DNA of 64,000 bases from Halonatronum saccharophilum DSM 13868 (GCF_000517025.1 NZ_KI912091.1:51816-115815), one strand, 5' to 3'. Positions 53,268 through 63,212 are shown, numbered from the stretch's first letter. The notes: generated from the letters alone by a model not told the origin. Translations and numbers: made by a program.

Positions 53268-55742
53268 ATGATGGGAATGTATGATTTTAAAAATATTGAA
53301 CCTAAGTTACAAAATAGGTGGGAAGAAGATGGGATATATAAAAGTGAGGTTAAAGGGGATAAACCTAAATATTATGTTTTAGAGATGTTTCCTTACCCTT
53401 CAGGTAATCTACATATGGGTCATGTTAGAAATTATTCTTTAGGGGATGTATTTGCTCGTTTTAAGAGGATGGAAGGTTATAATGTTTTACATCCTATGGG
53501 TTGGGATTCTTTTGGTTTGCCAGCTGAGAATGCGGCTATTAAGCATAAAATTCATCCTAATAGTTGGACTTGTGATAATATTGATAATATGAGAAAACAG
53601 TTTAAGATGATGGGGTTGAGTTATGATTGGGATAGGGAGGTAGCTACCTCTAATCCAGATTATTATAAATGGACTCAGTGGTTATTTTTACAACTTTATA
53701 AGAAAGGCTTAGCTTATAAGAAGAAAGCTCTTGTTAATTGGTGTCCAAGTTGTAGTACTGTTCTTGCCAATGAGCAGGTAGTAGATGGAGAGTGTGAGCG
53801 TTGTGATAGTGAAGTTATAGATAAAGATTTAGAGCAATGGTTCTTTAAGATTACTGATTATGCTCAAGATCTATTAGCAGACCATAAACTACTTAAGAAT
53901 TGGCCTAAAAGGGTTAAGACTATGCAAGAAAACTGGATAGGTCAAAGTGAAGGAGCTCGGATTAAATTTGAGATTAAAGGTAGTGATGAGAAATTGGAGG
54001 TTTTTACTACAAGGCCAGATACTATCTATGGAGCAACTTATATGGTGTTGGCCCCTGAACATCCTTTGGTAGAGGAATTGGTCAAAGGAACGGAAAAAGA
54101 AGGGGAGGTTATGGCCTTTATAGAGAAGATGAAAGGTCAAGAAGAAGAAGAGAGAACGGATGGAGATGCGCCTAAGCTAGGACTTGATACAGGGATTAAG
54201 GCAATTAATCCTTTAAGTGGTGAAGAGATTCCTGTAATGATTGCTAATTATGTTTTGATGGGGTATGGAACTGGAGCTATTATGGCTGTTCCTGCTCATG
54301 ATCAAAGAGACTTTGAATTTGCTAAAAAGTATGACTTGCCAATAAAAGTAGTTATCCAACCTGAAGGTGAAGATTTTAATGGAGATGACCTGAAGGAGGC
54401 CTATACAGAAAACGGTAAGGTAGTAAATTCAGATATTTTAAATGCTTTGAATGTTAAAGAAGCAATAGATAAGATTATAGATTATTTAGAAGGTGAAGGT
54501 ATAGGTAAGAAAGAAGTCAATTATCGATTACGGGATTGGTTGATATCTCGTCAAAGATATTGGGGAACTCCAATTCCAATGATCTATTGTGATAGTTGTG
54601 GAGTTGTACCTGTACCTGAAGAGGACCTTCCAGTTGAATTACCTACAAATGTTGAATTTACTGGAGAGGGCCAATCACCTTTAGCCACTATAGAAGATTT
54701 TGTTAATACTACTTGCCCAGAGTGTGGAAAGAAGGCAAGGCGTGAAGTTGATACTATGGATACTTTTGTAGACTCTTCATGGTATTATCTAAGGTATACT
54801 AGTGCAGATCTTTCGGATAAGATTATCGATAAGGATAGGGCCAACTACTGGATGAATGTTGATCAATACATTGGTGGAATTGAGCATGCTATCTTACACC
54901 TACTTTATGCTCGTTTCTTTATGAAGTTTATCAGTGATCAAGGTTTAGTAGATTATAAAGAGCCTTTTGATGATCTTTTGACCCAAGGAATGGTGCTTTT
55001 AGATGGAGCTAAGATGTCTAAGTCTAAAGGTAATATTGTAGATCCTTTAGAGATTCTTGATAATTATGGTGCCGATGTAGCCCGTTTATTTATTCTATTT
55101 GCAGCACCTCCAGAGAGAGATTTAGATTGGAATGATGAAGGTGTTGAGGGAGCTCAAAGGTTCTTGAATAGGGTTTGGAGATTGGTTTCTGAACACATTG
55201 ATTCTCTAAAAGAAGCAAAGAGCAATTTTGAACTAAGTAATAAAGAAGAAAAAGAATTAAATCGTCAACTTCATTTAGCTATAAAGAGCGTGACTGTTGA
55301 TGTAGGTGAGAGAAAACAGCTAAATACAGCAATTAGTTCTATTATGGAGTTGGTAAATGCAACTTATAAATATCTAAGTGAAATTGATGAGCTTAACTAT
55401 TCGCTCTTAAAAGAGGTAGTGGAATCAGCATTATTACTATTAGCTCCTTTTGCTCCACATATGACTGAAGCTCTTTGGGAAGAGCTAGGTCATCAAGAGA
55501 GTATACATCTAGCAACCTGGCCTGAATTTGATGAGGAGGCAACTAAAAAAGATGAAATAGAGATAGTTGTTCAAGTTAATGGAAAGGTAAGGACCAAGAT
55601 AGAAGTTTCTGCCCAAGTTTCTAAAGATGATCTATTAGCTTTAGTTAAAGAAGATGATAAAATTAAGGAGTATTTAGAAGATAAAGAGATAATTAAAGAG
55701 ATTGTAGTTCCAAAAAGATTAGTTAATTTAGTTGTAAAATAA
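53268..55742 (+). CDS. leuS: Leucyl-tRNA synthetase
   Basis: 824 residues, full length class I synthetase. [16 protein letters not shown] holds the HIGH-type motif, the [22 protein letters not shown] zinc insert is present, the editing domain shows [20 protein letters not shown], and KMSKSKGN is the KMSKS loop. The C-terminal anticodon-binding and LeuS-specific domains are complete. It charges tRNA-Leu and is controlled by the T-box upstream. The start is given at the first ATG after AAAGGGG; a second ATG follows directly. Confidence 0.98.
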   Translation: MMGMYDFKNIEPKLQNRWEEDGIYKSEVKGDKPKYYVLEMFPYPSGNLHMGHVRNYSLGDVFARFKRMEGYNVLHPMGWDSFGLPAENAAIKHKIHPNSWTCDNIDNMRKQFKMMGLSYDWDREVATSNPDYYKWTQWLFLQLYKKGLAYKKKALVNWCPSCSTVLANEQVVDGECERCDSEVIDKDLEQWFFKITDYAQDLLADHKLLKNWPKRVKTMQENWIGQSEGARIKFEIKGSDEKLEVFTTRPDTIYGATYMVLAPEHPLVEELVKGTEKEGEVMAFIEKMKGQEEEERTDGDAPKLGLDTGIKAINPLSGEEIPVMIANYVLMGYGTGAIMAVPAHDQRDFEFAKKYDLPIKVVIQPEGEDFNGDDLKEAYTENGKVVNSDILNALNVKEAIDKIIDYLEGEGIGKKEVNYRLRDWLISRQRYWGTPIPMIYCDSCGVVPVPEEDLPVELPTNVEFTGEGQSPLATIEDFVNTTCPECGKKARREVDTMDTFVDSSWYYLRYTSADLSDKIIDKDRANYWMNVDQYIGGIEHAILHLLYARFFMKFISDQGLVDYKEPFDDLLTQGMVLLDGAKMSKSKGNIVDPLEILDNYGADVARLFILFAAPPERDLDWNDEGVEGAQRFLNRVWRLVSEHIDSLKEAKSNFELSNKEEKELNRQLHLAIKSVTVDVGERKQLNTAISSIMELVNATYKYLSEIDELNYSLLKEVVESALLLLAPFAPHMTEALWEELGHQESIHLATWPEFDEEATKKDEIEIVVQVNGKVRTKIEVSAQVSKDDLLALVKEDDKIKEYLEDKEIIKEIVVPKRLVNLVVK

Positions 55743-55751
55743 ATAACTTAA

Positions 55752-55792
55752 AAGGTCTTGTATCCTAATAAGGACAAGACCTTCTTTATTTA
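55752..55792 (+). terminator. Terminator of leuS
   Basis: AAGGTCTTGT (55752-55761) with ACAAGACCTT (55774-55783), inner TCCT/AGGA, then CTTTATTT. Confidence 0.8.
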
Positions 55793-55951
55793 TAATTAAT
55801 ATTTTTAAAGGGAGAATGAGTTTTATGTAGAAGTAATAATAGGCTAGTTGTTATTATTTTATTAACAAGCTATTTTGCTAAAACTAAATTATATAAGGGT
55901 TAAATCTTAAATCGTTGTAAAGAAGACTAATTTTGGGAAGGGGTATAGAGT

Positions 55952-56575
55952 GTGGTTAAATATATAGTTTTTGATTTTGATGGGACCCTAGCAGATTCAA
56001 TGGGCATTGGAGTAAAGGTCTTTAACCAGATGGCTGATAAGTATGGTTTTAAGAAGCTTAAAGATGGTAATATTGAAGAGCTAAGGGGCTTGTCAGTTAT
56101 AGAAAAGTGTAAAGCTGTTAATGTTCCTATATATAGATTACCCTTTTTAGCATTAGAGTTTCAGAGAATATTTAAAGAATCTCTTAGTGAACTTAGGCTA
56201 TTTGATGGTATTAGGAATATGTTGACTTCTTTAGAAGAAAAGGGGTATAAATTAGCTATTATTTCATCAAATGCTGAAGAGAATATTAGAGAATTTTTAG
56301 AAGGTGAAGGGATATTAGATAGCATAGAAGAGATATTCTCCTCTAATAATATCTTTGGTAAGGATAAGGTGATAAAAAAATTCTTGAAAAAGAATAAACT
56401 TAATAGTTCTGAGATAATCTATGTAGGAGACGAAGAAAGAGATATTCAAGCTTGTAAGAAGATTGGAGTTGAGATTATTTGGGTATCTTGGGGTTTTGAT
56501 TTATTGAAGGCTGTAGAGAAAGAGAACCCAGATTATATAGTTCATAATCCAAGTCAGATATTAGATATAGTATAA
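55952..56575 (+). CDS. HAD-superfamily hydrolase, phosphoglycolate-phosphatase-like
   Basis: 207 residues. Motif I VFDFDGTLADSMG, motif II LAIISSNAEE, motif III Lys in FGKDKVIKKFLKK, motif IV IYVGDEERDIQA and the final SWGFDLLKAVEKENPDYIV, typical of the Gph/PpaX group. It is a cytoplasmic phosphatase, probably of phosphoglycolate or pyrophosphate-like substrates. Start GTG with GGAAGGGG upstream. A stand-alone gene between leuS and the competence genes. Confidence 0.87.
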   Translation: MVKYIVFDFDGTLADSMGIGVKVFNQMADKYGFKKLKDGNIEELRGLSVIEKCKAVNVPIYRLPFLALEFQRIFKESLSELRLFDGIRNMLTSLEEKGYKLAIISSNAEENIREFLEGEGILDSIEEIFSSNNIFGKDKVIKKFLKKNKLNSSEIIYVGDEERDIQACKKIGVEIIWVSWGFDLLKAVEKENPDYIVHNPSQILDIV

Positions 56576-56582
56576 TTAGATT

Positions 56583-56620
56583 AGATCTTGTACCTAAAGG
56601 TATAAGGTCTTTTTGTTTTT
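56583..56620 (+). terminator. Terminator of the HAD gene
   Basis: AGATCTTGTACC, loop TAAA, GGTATAAGGTCT, then TTTTTGTTTTTT. Confidence 0.75.
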
Positions 56621-56636
56621 TAGAAGTTAAACAATA

Positions 56637-56820
56637 TAGTAATAAAGCGTAGCTTTATTACTGGTGATGAGTAATCAGTAATGAGTAATGGGTAAAACCT
56701 TAAAAAACAGAAACCCCTTTGTTACCTAAGACTTATAAGAGGTTTTGAGATTTTGACTTTACTCATTACTCTTCACTCATTACCCATTACTAGTGGCACG
56801 AAAGTGACACTATATTACTA
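56637..56820. repeat. Short copy of the MITE-like element
   Basis: Head hairpin 56638-56662 identical to 5580-5604, followed by GGTGATGAGTAATCAGTAAT, and the same tail as the long copy (ACTCATTACTCTTCACTCAT, then AGTGGCACGAAAGTGACACT and TATTACTA at the end). About 184 bp with roughly inverted ends, no coding capacity. Confidence 0.75.
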
Positions 56821-56875
56821 AAAAGTAGTAAAAATCAAGTATAAAAATATCTAATTCGGGTAAGATAATTTCCGG

Positions 56876-57487
56876 GTGATGTGGATGTTTAGAATAAATA
56901 AAATTGAAGATGGGATTTTGCTAGTACTTATAGTCTTTATAATTGGAGCGAGTATTTTTTTGTTGCTTGGTGATGGTGTGTTTAGAAGTGAAGATAGTAT
57001 AGAGATTAGGAGTAGTATTGAAAAAGAGAATTCAAACATTAAAGATGTCGAGGAGAAGAGATCAACTCTTCCTAAAGAAGTGGCTAAGGAGATTCTTGTT
57101 CATATAGGAGGAGAAGTAGATAATCCAGGTGTTTATAGGCTAAAAGAGGGGGATCGGCTTTATCAATTGGTAGAGAAAGCGGGCGGGCCAACAGCCAAAG
57201 CTAATCTTGATTTAATAAATCTTGTAGATGAGGTTAGAGATGGCGGTAAGGTTATCATACCTTCTCAGGGTGGTGGAAGCAGTGGTGATGCTTTAGGACT
57301 GGTTAATATTAATAGTGCTACAGCTAATGAACTTGAAACTTTAAGCGGCGTTGGCCCAGCTACTGCTGGGCGGATAATAGACTATAGAAATAAAGTTGGT
57401 GGCTTCGACTCTTTAGAAGATTTAATGGAGGTTTCAGGGATAGGAGAGAGGACCTATGATAGACTCAAAGACCAGATTACCTATTGA
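56876..57487 (+). CDS. comEA: ComEA-type DNA-binding competence protein
   Basis: 203 residues: one N-terminal membrane helix (LLVLIVFIIGASIFLLLG), a SLBB domain (ILVHIGGEVDNPGVYRLKEGDRL), a Gly/Ser linker and a C-terminal pair of helix-hairpin-helix motifs (VNINSATANELETLSGVGPATAGRIIDYR, GGFDSLEDLMEVSGIG). It binds incoming double-stranded DNA at the outer face of the membrane. The start may be GTG 56876, ATG 56879 or ATG 56885; no clear ribosome site separates them. It overlaps comEC by 32 nt. Confidence 0.93.
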   Translation: MMWMFRINKIEDGILLVLIVFIIGASIFLLLGDGVFRSEDSIEIRSSIEKENSNIKDVEEKRSTLPKEVAKEILVHIGGEVDNPGVYRLKEGDRLYQLVEKAGGPTAKANLDLINLVDEVRDGGKVIIPSQGGGSSGDALGLVNINSATANELETLSGVGPATAGRIIDYRNKVGGFDSLEDLMEVSGIGERTYDRLKDQITY

Positions 57488-59810
57488 TTTAAAGACTAGA
57501 CCCTTAGTTTTAATCTTTATCCTGATGGCATTAGGACTAATTAGTGCTTCTTATATAGGTGTAAATAAAAGTTTAATTAATGCAACTAAGATTTTGGTAA
57601 TCCTCTTAAATTTAATAGGATTATATTCTTATAGGAGAAGGTTGAAGTGGAGGAGAAGCATAATCTATATCTTGATCTTCTTACTTTCTTTTATATATCT
57701 ACAACAATTAGAGTTAGGATGGGAAAATGAAGAGCTTGGAAAGGTTATTGGAGAGGAAGTCAGCTTAAGGGCCAAGGTTGTTGATGTCGAGGTTAATGAT
57801 AGAGGAATAGAGTATCTAATTGAAGATATCATGGTTGGAGATCTAATGAGTAAGCGACGGGTTCTAGTCTCTAATTGGGATGGTGAAAAAGAGCTTTCTT
57901 ATGGAGATATAGTTGAAATAGATACCCAATTAAGGTTGGCTCCGACTAAGACAAATCCAGGTTCTTTCTCCTATCGGGATTATTTAAAGGGAGAAAATAT
58001 CTATGCTAGGGCGAACATAAGTAGGGATAGAGGGTTGAGGGTTTTGGCTAATGAAGGTGGTATTATCTCTAAGTCCATCCGGGAGCTTAGAAGGAGAATG
58101 GAGATTAGTATAGATGATTATTTTCTATCTCCTTATAGCGATATCTTAAAAGCCCTTCTTCTTGGTAGGGGTAATTTACCCCAGGATATTAATGATAATT
58201 TTAGGGAGTTAGGGTTGAGCCATATCTTAGTTATTTCAGGTTTTCATATGGGGCTTATATCATACTTTATTGCTCTTATATGCAAATGGTTGAAATTATC
58301 AAAAGCGTTAACCTTACTTATAACAATATCTACCCTATTTTTCTATCTAGGTTTAACAGGTTTTGGGCTGTCTAGTGTAAGAGCAGTTATTTTAATTACT
58401 TTAATATTAATTGCTAATTATCTGGGTAGAAGAATAGATCTCTATAATATTTTAGCGGGAGCAGGGATTATTATTTTATTAATAGCCCCCTATTCCCTCT
58501 TTAAGGTAAGTTTTCAATTATCTTTTATAGCTGTTTTATCTATAGCTTATTTAAGTCCAGTAATTGAGAAAGTTTTACCTATTAAAAAGGGAAAGGTTAA
58601 GAAAATTCTAGTAGCTACTACTGCAGCCCAATTGGGCTTGTTACCTGTTTTGGCTTATTACTTTTATGAAGTTTCCTTTTTAGGTATAGTTGCTAATCCC
58701 ATAATTATGCCTTTGGTTTCAGTTTTAATCTGGTTGGCCCTGCCATTTTTAATTCTGGCAACAATTTCTTTTCCTTTCTTAGCAGGTATATTGGCTTTTT
58801 TAATGAGAGGGATATTAGTCTTTGTATTAGAATTAGTTAATCTGTTAGCTAGTAATTTTAGTTTGTCTCTTTTGATAGGACGTCCTAATATACTCCTTAT
58901 AATTCTTTATTATCTAATAATCTACTATATATCTAAGCTATTAAGACCTGTAGTTATACCTTATGCAAAAGATTATTCTAGATACAATAAGGTATTGATA
59001 GCATCTGTTATTTTATTTTTAATAGTTCAGTTTGGTTTTACTTTCAATAGGGATCTGAAGCTCGTCTTTTTTGATGTTGGAAATGGAGATGCTATCTATT
59101 TTGAAACTCCTAATGGCAGAAGAGGGTTGATAGATGCTGGTGTATATGGAAGAGAGGTAGTATCTTATTTAAGGAGTAGAGGGGTTAGAAGTTTAGATTT
59201 TGTATTTATATCTCATTTTCACTTAGATCATGCTGGAGGGATAGTAGAGGTGTTAGATGAGTTTGAAGTCGATAAATTATTTTACCCTCCTACATTAATA
59301 GCTAATCAATTAGAGGATACAGTGTTAGAGTTGGCTTTGGATAGAGAGGTATCTATTTATGAGTTGATTGGTGGTGATAAGCTTAAAGTTGATCCTATAA
59401 AAATTAATGTTTTAGGGCCAACATACCCTTTGATTCAAGATAGTGCAGCCAACAATAATTCTTTGGTCTTTCGTTTTAATTATGGTGATTTTAAGGTTTT
59501 ATTCACCGGTGATTTGGAGTTAGAAGGAGAAAGAAGGGTGTTAAAGGAGTATGAAGATTATGATCTGGCAAGTACTCTTTTAAAAGTAGGTCATCATGGT
59601 AGTGTTACTTCAACTTCAGAGAAATTTTTAAGTAGTGTTGGCCCGAAATTGGCAGTTATTCAAGTAGGAGATAATACCTATGGTCATCCAAGTCCTTTAG
59701 TTATAAGTAATTTAAAAGCTAGTGGAGCCAAAGTTTTAAGAAATGACCAAGACGGAGCAATAACTGTCTTTAGTGATGGAAGAAGTTATAGATATAAAAC
59801 ATTTAAGTAG
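57456..59810 (+). CDS. comEC: ComEC/Rec2 DNA-uptake channel with beta-lactamase-like domain
   Basis: 784 residues. An N-terminal DUF4131-type part, the membrane competence domain with LSHILVISGFHMGLIS and GFGLSSVRAVILI, and a C-terminal metallo-beta-lactamase domain (FFDVGNGDAIYFETPNGRRGLIDAG, SHFHLDHAGG, FTGDLELEGE, LKVGHHGS). It is the channel for single-stranded DNA import. It overlaps comEA, with GGAGAG upstream of its ATG inside the comEA end. The membrane and nuclease parts both look intact. Confidence 0.95.
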   Translation: MIDSKTRLPIDLKTRPLVLIFILMALGLISASYIGVNKSLINATKILVILLNLIGLYSYRRRLKWRRSIIYILIFLLSFIYLQQLELGWENEELGKVIGEEVSLRAKVVDVEVNDRGIEYLIEDIMVGDLMSKRRVLVSNWDGEKELSYGDIVEIDTQLRLAPTKTNPGSFSYRDYLKGENIYARANISRDRGLRVLANEGGIISKSIRELRRRMEISIDDYFLSPYSDILKALLLGRGNLPQDINDNFRELGLSHILVISGFHMGLISYFIALICKWLKLSKALTLLITISTLFFYLGLTGFGLSSVRAVILITLILIANYLGRRIDLYNILAGAGIIILLIAPYSLFKVSFQLSFIAVLSIAYLSPVIEKVLPIKKGKVKKILVATTAAQLGLLPVLAYYFYEVSFLGIVANPIIMPLVSVLIWLALPFLILATISFPFLAGILAFLMRGILVFVLELVNLLASNFSLSLLIGRPNILLIILYYLIIYYISKLLRPVVIPYAKDYSRYNKVLIASVILFLIVQFGFTFNRDLKLVFFDVGNGDAIYFETPNGRRGLIDAGVYGREVVSYLRSRGVRSLDFVFISHFHLDHAGGIVEVLDEFEVDKLFYPPTLIANQLEDTVLELALDREVSIYELIGGDKLKVDPIKINVLGPTYPLIQDSAANNNSLVFRFNYGDFKVLFTGDLELEGERRVLKEYEDYDLASTLLKVGHHGSVTSTSEKFLSSVGPKLAVIQVGDNTYGHPSPLVISNLKASGAKVLRNDQDGAITVFSDGRSYRYKTFK

Positions 59811-59814
59811 TAAA

Positions 59815-59891
59815 GTGTAAGTGTCGGTGTCTGTGGCAGCAAAGTTAAGAACTTAGATCTTAACTGACACTAATACTGACACTTACACTAG
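59815..59891. other. Interrupted inverted repeat between comEC and the LysM-CAP gene
   Basis: AGTGTAAGTGTC at the left end pairs with GACACTTACACT at the right end; an inner GTTAAGA/TCTTAAC hairpin lies between. The position between two convergent genes suggests a bidirectional terminator, but the T runs are poor. Related GTGTCTGTG sequence occurs near 19,655. Confidence 0.5.
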
Positions 59892-59914
59892 AAATAAAGC
59901 TAAGCTTTAATTCT

Positions 59915-60652
59915 TTACGGTCTAATGAACATTTGTACCCAGTAGGTGTTACCTTGTCCGTCTTTGGCAAGACCAACACCGATATAGGTAAATTCTTCGC
60001 TTAAGATGTTTTCTCTGTGTCCAGGAGAATCCATCCAAGCATCCATTACTGCTTGTGCTGTAGGTTGGCCCTGTGCTATATTTTCACCTGCTGCAGTGAA
60101 TTGAACATTAAACTCTTGTAGCATCTCAAAGGGTGAGCCATAGGTTGGAGAAGTATGAGCAAAATAGTTATTGTCTCTCATATCTTCTGCCTTGGTTCTT
60201 GCCACATTAGATACTTGACCGTTGTGTTTGTATGGTTCTAACCCATATTTTTCTCGTTCGATATTTACTAATTCTACTACTTGAGCTTCCATTGTATTAA
60301 TATCTTCGGTAACCTCAACCATTCTCTCTTCTTCTGGTTGAGGTTCAGGTCTTCTTTGCTCTTCTCTTTCTTCTGGCTGAGCATCTCTTTGTGGGGTCCT
60401 TCTTGTAGGTGTTCTAGGGATAAAGACTCTATCTCCTGGAAATATTAGATCTGGGTTTCTAAAGTGTCTATTAATAGCCAAAGTATCTCTAAAATCAGCC
60501 TGGTGGTTTTGACAGATTGACCAGATTGAATCTCCACTTCTCACTGTATAAATATCATAATCTTCATTATCTTGAGCCCAAGAAGATGTAGGGTTTACTA
60601 ATGATATAAATGTCAAAATTATCAACACTAAAATAATATCTCTTTTTTTCAT
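59915..60652 (-). CDS. Exported LysM-CAP domain protein (SafA/YkwD-like)
   Basis: 245 residues. Signal peptide ending SSWAQ, a LysM domain (YTVRSGDSIWSICQNHQ ... FRNPDLIFPGDRVFIP), a Pro/Glu/Arg linker and a C-terminal CAP/SCP domain (VVELVNIEREKYGLEPY, NNYFAHTSPTYGSPFEML, AGENIAQGQPTAQAVMDAWM, SPGHRENILS, YIGVGLA). LysM binds peptidoglycan or spore cortex; such fusions occur in spore-forming Firmicutes. Ribosome site AAAGGAG. The spore-protein genes follow upstream on the same strand, each with separate signals. Confidence 0.9.
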   Translation of the reverse strand: MKKRDIILVLIILTFISLVNPTSSWAQDNEDYDIYTVRSGDSIWSICQNHQADFRDTLAINRHFRNPDLIFPGDRVFIPRTPTRRTPQRDAQPEEREEQRRPEPQPEEERMVEVTEDINTMEAQVVELVNIEREKYGLEPYKHNGQVSNVARTKAEDMRDNNYFAHTSPTYGSPFEMLQEFNVQFTAAGENIAQGQPTAQAVMDAWMDSPGHRENILSEEFTYIGVGLAKDGQGNTYWVQMFIRP

Positions 60653-60679
60653 ATAATTCTCTCCTTTTTATACAAAATT

Positions 60680-60708
60680 AAATGAGCGGTGATTATCACC
60701 GCTCATTT
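60680..60708 (-). terminator. Terminator of the first spore-protein gene
   Basis: AAATGAGCGGTGA, loop TTA, TCACCGCTCATTT; read on the minus strand it is followed by a T-rich end. Confidence 0.78.
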
Positions 60709-60732
60709 ATTCAATTTTCAGTTTTGTTTTAA

Positions 60733-61032
60733 TTATCCTTGAGGTTCAAAAGAACCAGCTTTTTGAGTCAAATTATAGTTGTTATTATTGTTAGTTGTAG
60801 CTTGAGCTTGAGGAGTAGAACCATTAGCCAAGTTATTCTCATATTGCTCAACCATTTTTTTAACCATTTGTCCTCCAACAGAACCGCACTCACGAGAGGT
60901 AATGTTACCCCAATATCCAGATTGATACTCTTGAGATACATTAAGCTCTTTAGCAGCCTCTAATTTAAATTTATCCATTGCTTGTAAAGCCATAGGGTTA
61001 ACTAATCTATTACTACCGCTTCTGATACTCAT
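60733..61032 (-). CDS. Alpha/beta-type small acid-soluble spore protein, copy 1
   Basis: 99 residues. The DNA-binding core is typical: ALQAMDKFKLEAAKELNV and GYWGNITSRECGSVGGQMVK. It coats DNA in the dormant spore. The C-terminal ~30 residues (PQAQATTNNNNNYNLTQKAG...) are an Asn/Gln-rich extension not found in usual proteins of this family. Ribosome site AAAGGAG before the ATG at 61032. It is one of three tandem copies with nearly identical leader regions. Confidence 0.95.
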   Translation of the reverse strand: MSIRSGSNRLVNPMALQAMDKFKLEAAKELNVSQEYQSGYWGNITSRECGSVGGQMVKKMVEQYENNLANGSTPQAQATTNNNNNYNLTQKAGSFEPQG

Positions 61033-61072
61033 TTTTTCATCTCCTTTTATAGTTATAGTTTAATTTATTTAA

Positions 61073-61393
61073 TTATCCTTGAGGTTCAAAAGAACCAGCT
61101 TTTTGAGCCAAATTATAGTTGTTATTATTGTTAGTTGTAGCTTGAGCTTGAGGAGCCGAACTATTAGCTTGAGGAGTAGAACCATTAGCCAAGTTATTCT
61201 CATATTGCTCAACCATTTTTTTAACCATTTGTCCTCCAACAGAACCACACTCACGAGAGGTAATGTTACCCCAATATCCAGATTGATACTCTTGAGATAC
61301 ATTAAGCTCTTTAGCAGCCTCTAATTTAAATTTGTCCATTGCTTGTAAAGCCATAGGGTTAACTAATCTATTACTACCGCTTCTGATACCCAT
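61073..61393 (-). CDS. Alpha/beta-type small acid-soluble spore protein, copy 2
   Basis: 106 residues with the same core as copy 1 and a longer Asn/Gln/Ala extension (one extra block ANSSAPQA before the shared end). The ATG 61393 has AAAGGAG upstream; the longer upstream frame reads intergenic sequence. The identity with copy 1 at the DNA level is very high, showing recent tandem duplication. It belongs to the spore DNA-protecting proteins, made late in the forespore. Confidence 0.94.
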   Translation of the reverse strand: MGIRSGSNRLVNPMALQAMDKFKLEAAKELNVSQEYQSGYWGNITSRECGSVGGQMVKKMVEQYENNLANGSTPQANSSAPQAQATTNNNNNYNLAQKAGSFEPQG

Positions 61394-61427
61394 TTTTTCA
61401 TCTCCTTTTATAGTTATAGTTAAATAA

Positions 61428-61643
61428 TTAATTATTAGCCAAGTTATTCTCATATTGCTCAACCATTTTTTTAACCATTTGCCCCCCAACAGAACCACAC
61501 TCACGAGAGGTAATGTTACCCCAGTATCCAGATTGATACTCTTGAGAGATGTTAAGCTCTTGGGCAGCTTCTTGCTTAAATTTATCCATTGCTTGTAAAG
61601 CCATAGGATTGACTAATCTATTACTTCCACTTCTGATACCCAT
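61428..61643 (-). CDS. Alpha/beta-type small acid-soluble spore protein, copy 3
   Basis: 71 residues, the usual length of the family, with core AMDKFKQEAAQELNI and GYWGNITSRECGSVGGQMVK, ending NNLANN; it has no Asn-rich extension. ATG 61643 follows AAAGGAGG with 8 nt spacing; the GTG 9 nt upstream abuts that site. It is probably the ancestral form of the three tandem genes, since the other two equal this one plus the tail. Confidence 0.95.
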   Translation of the reverse strand: MGIRSGSNRLVNPMALQAMDKFKQEAAQELNISQEYQSGYWGNITSRECGSVGGQMVKKMVEQYENNLANN

Positions 61644-61868
61644 TTTTTTCACCTCCTTTATTGCTTTGTACTATTATTGTGACCTTATTCTCCCTACTTA
61701 TACTAGTAATTTTTGTTTCCAAATCAAATAAGTGAGACTTATATCATAGTCTGGAACAATGATAATTAAAATTTAATTTTAATTATATATTTAAATAATA
61801 GTTACTTTTATGTTAGAATAACTATGTGGACTAATCTATAATTTAATTTTGCAAAGGTGGTATTAAGA

Positions 61869-62894
61869 ATGCAATATGATGGTATATTAAAAAATAATAT
61901 CGAAGATCTGTCATCTATATATTTAATTTATGGTGATGATAAATATTTGATTGATGAATTTATTGATAAATTTGTAGAGAAATTTGTATCGGAGGATTTT
62001 AAAGATTTTAATTTGAACTTTTTAGAGGAGAATGATTCTTTAGTAACAACATTAATTAATGCTGTTAAGACTCTTCCTTTTATGGCACCTAAGAGAATAG
62101 TAGTAGTAAAGACTTATGATTTATTTTCTAAGAAACCAAAGGATGGGGAACAACTATATAAGTTAATAGGTGATTTTCCAGATAGTACAATCTTATTACT
62201 TTTAAGTTATAATAAACCTAATAAAAGGTTAAAATTATTCAAAGAAATCAAAAAGAGTGGTGAAATTTTAAAGTTTGAAGGTTTGAAATATAAAAAGTTG
62301 GATCAGTGGATAGAAAATAAAGTTAGAGATTTAGGTTGGGATATAGATAAAAGAGGAGTCAAATTATTAGAAGAAGCTTTTAATAATGATCTGTTAACCT
62401 TAGATAGTGAATTGAATAAGGTTATGGCTTTTGTAGGAGAGAAGAAGTTTATAACTAAAGAAGATATAGAGATGGTTATAAGTAAGGATTGGTTAATTAA
62501 AGAGAATATTATCTTCGATTTTGTAGATGCAATAGGTAAAAGAGATACCTCAATGGCTTTAAATCTCCTATCAGATATACTTAGAGAGGGTAGTGACCCA
62601 AAACAGATATTAGGAATGATTGCTCGTCAGATCAGGCTTATGTTACAGAGTAAGTTGCTATCTAATAAGGGCTTTAGTGCTGAGCAAATTTCTAAAAAGT
62701 TAAAACAACATATTTATCCAATAAAGAAGTGTTTGAGGCAGAGTAACAACTTTTCTATAGAAGCTTTAGAGAGGGCATTAGAGAGAATATTTGAAGCTGA
62801 CTGTAATTTGGTAACAGGTGCAGAGAGGGAGTTAGAGATGGAGCTTTTAGTGATAGGCTTAAATCGAGATTTAAATGAAGATTTTGTTTCTTGA
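61869..62894 (+). CDS. holA: DNA polymerase III delta subunit
   Basis: 341 residues, full length. The clamp-loader delta subunit opens the sliding clamp during replication. Conserved: YLIYGDDKYLIDEFIDKF, LPFMAPKRIVVVK, LLTLDSELNKVMAF, IFDFVDAIGKRD and DPKQILGMIARQIRLMLQ. ATG 61869 is chosen because AAAGGTGG lies 9 nt upstream; the GTG at 61857 lies inside it. It converges with rpsT; both share the palindromic terminator between them. Confidence 0.94.
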   Translation: MQYDGILKNNIEDLSSIYLIYGDDKYLIDEFIDKFVEKFVSEDFKDFNLNFLEENDSLVTTLINAVKTLPFMAPKRIVVVKTYDLFSKKPKDGEQLYKLIGDFPDSTILLLLSYNKPNKRLKLFKEIKKSGEILKFEGLKYKKLDQWIENKVRDLGWDIDKRGVKLLEEAFNNDLLTLDSELNKVMAFVGEKKFITKEDIEMVISKDWLIKENIIFDFVDAIGKRDTSMALNLLSDILREGSDPKQILGMIARQIRLMLQSKLLSNKGFSAEQISKKLKQHIYPIKKCLRQSNNFSIEALERALERIFEADCNLVTGAERELEMELLVIGLNRDLNEDFVS

Positions 62895-62896
62895 AA

Positions 62897-62938
62897 TAAT
62901 AAACCCTGATTCCTCTTAAGAGGAATCAGGGTTTATTA
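62897..62938. terminator. Bidirectional terminator between holA and rpsT
   Basis: A perfect 42-bp palindrome (half-site ends GATTCCTCTT) centred at 62917/62918, serving both convergent genes. Confidence 0.88.
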
Positions 62939-62945
62939 AGTATTA

Positions 62946-63212
62946 TTAAGCAGTAAGCTCGTTAAATCTTCTATCTAATTGAGATTTTTTACGAGCAGCA
63001 TTATTTTTATGGATAATACCTTTACCAGCAGACTTATCAATCATCTTCTTAGCAAAGATTAATCTTTCTTTTGCTAATTCAATATCATTAGCTGCTAATG
63101 CTTCGTCAAAACGCTTAATAGCAGTTTTAAGCTTTGATCTTCTTACCTTATTTACTGCAGTCTTCTTTTCAATGATTCTAATTCTCTTTTTAGCGGATTT
63201 AGAAGTTGCCAT
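62946..63212 (-). CDS. rpsT: 30S ribosomal protein S20
   Basis: 88 residues, the normal length. S20 is a three-helix protein binding 16S rRNA: ATSKSAKKRIRIIEKKTAVNK at the N-terminus, MIDKSAGKGIIHKNNAARKKS at the C-terminus. ATG 63212 has AAAGGAGG 8 nt upstream; the in-frame ATG 9 nt earlier overlaps that site. The holA-rpsT neighbourhood is common in Firmicutes. Confidence 0.97.
   Translation of the reverse strand: MATSKSAKKRIRIIEKKTAVNKVRRSKLKTAIKRFDEALAANDIELAKERLIFAKKMIDKSAGKGIIHKNNAARKKSQLDRRFNELTA

Noticed and set aside
61073-61504. A 143-residue version of the second spore protein
   Set aside because: The extra N-terminus translates the gap between tandem copies; the ribosome site and family length place the start at 61393.
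53268-63200. Possible gene transfer in the leuS-rpsT region
   Set aside because: Gene order and composition are ordinary for Firmicutes and the GGGCCAAC word is present at normal density.
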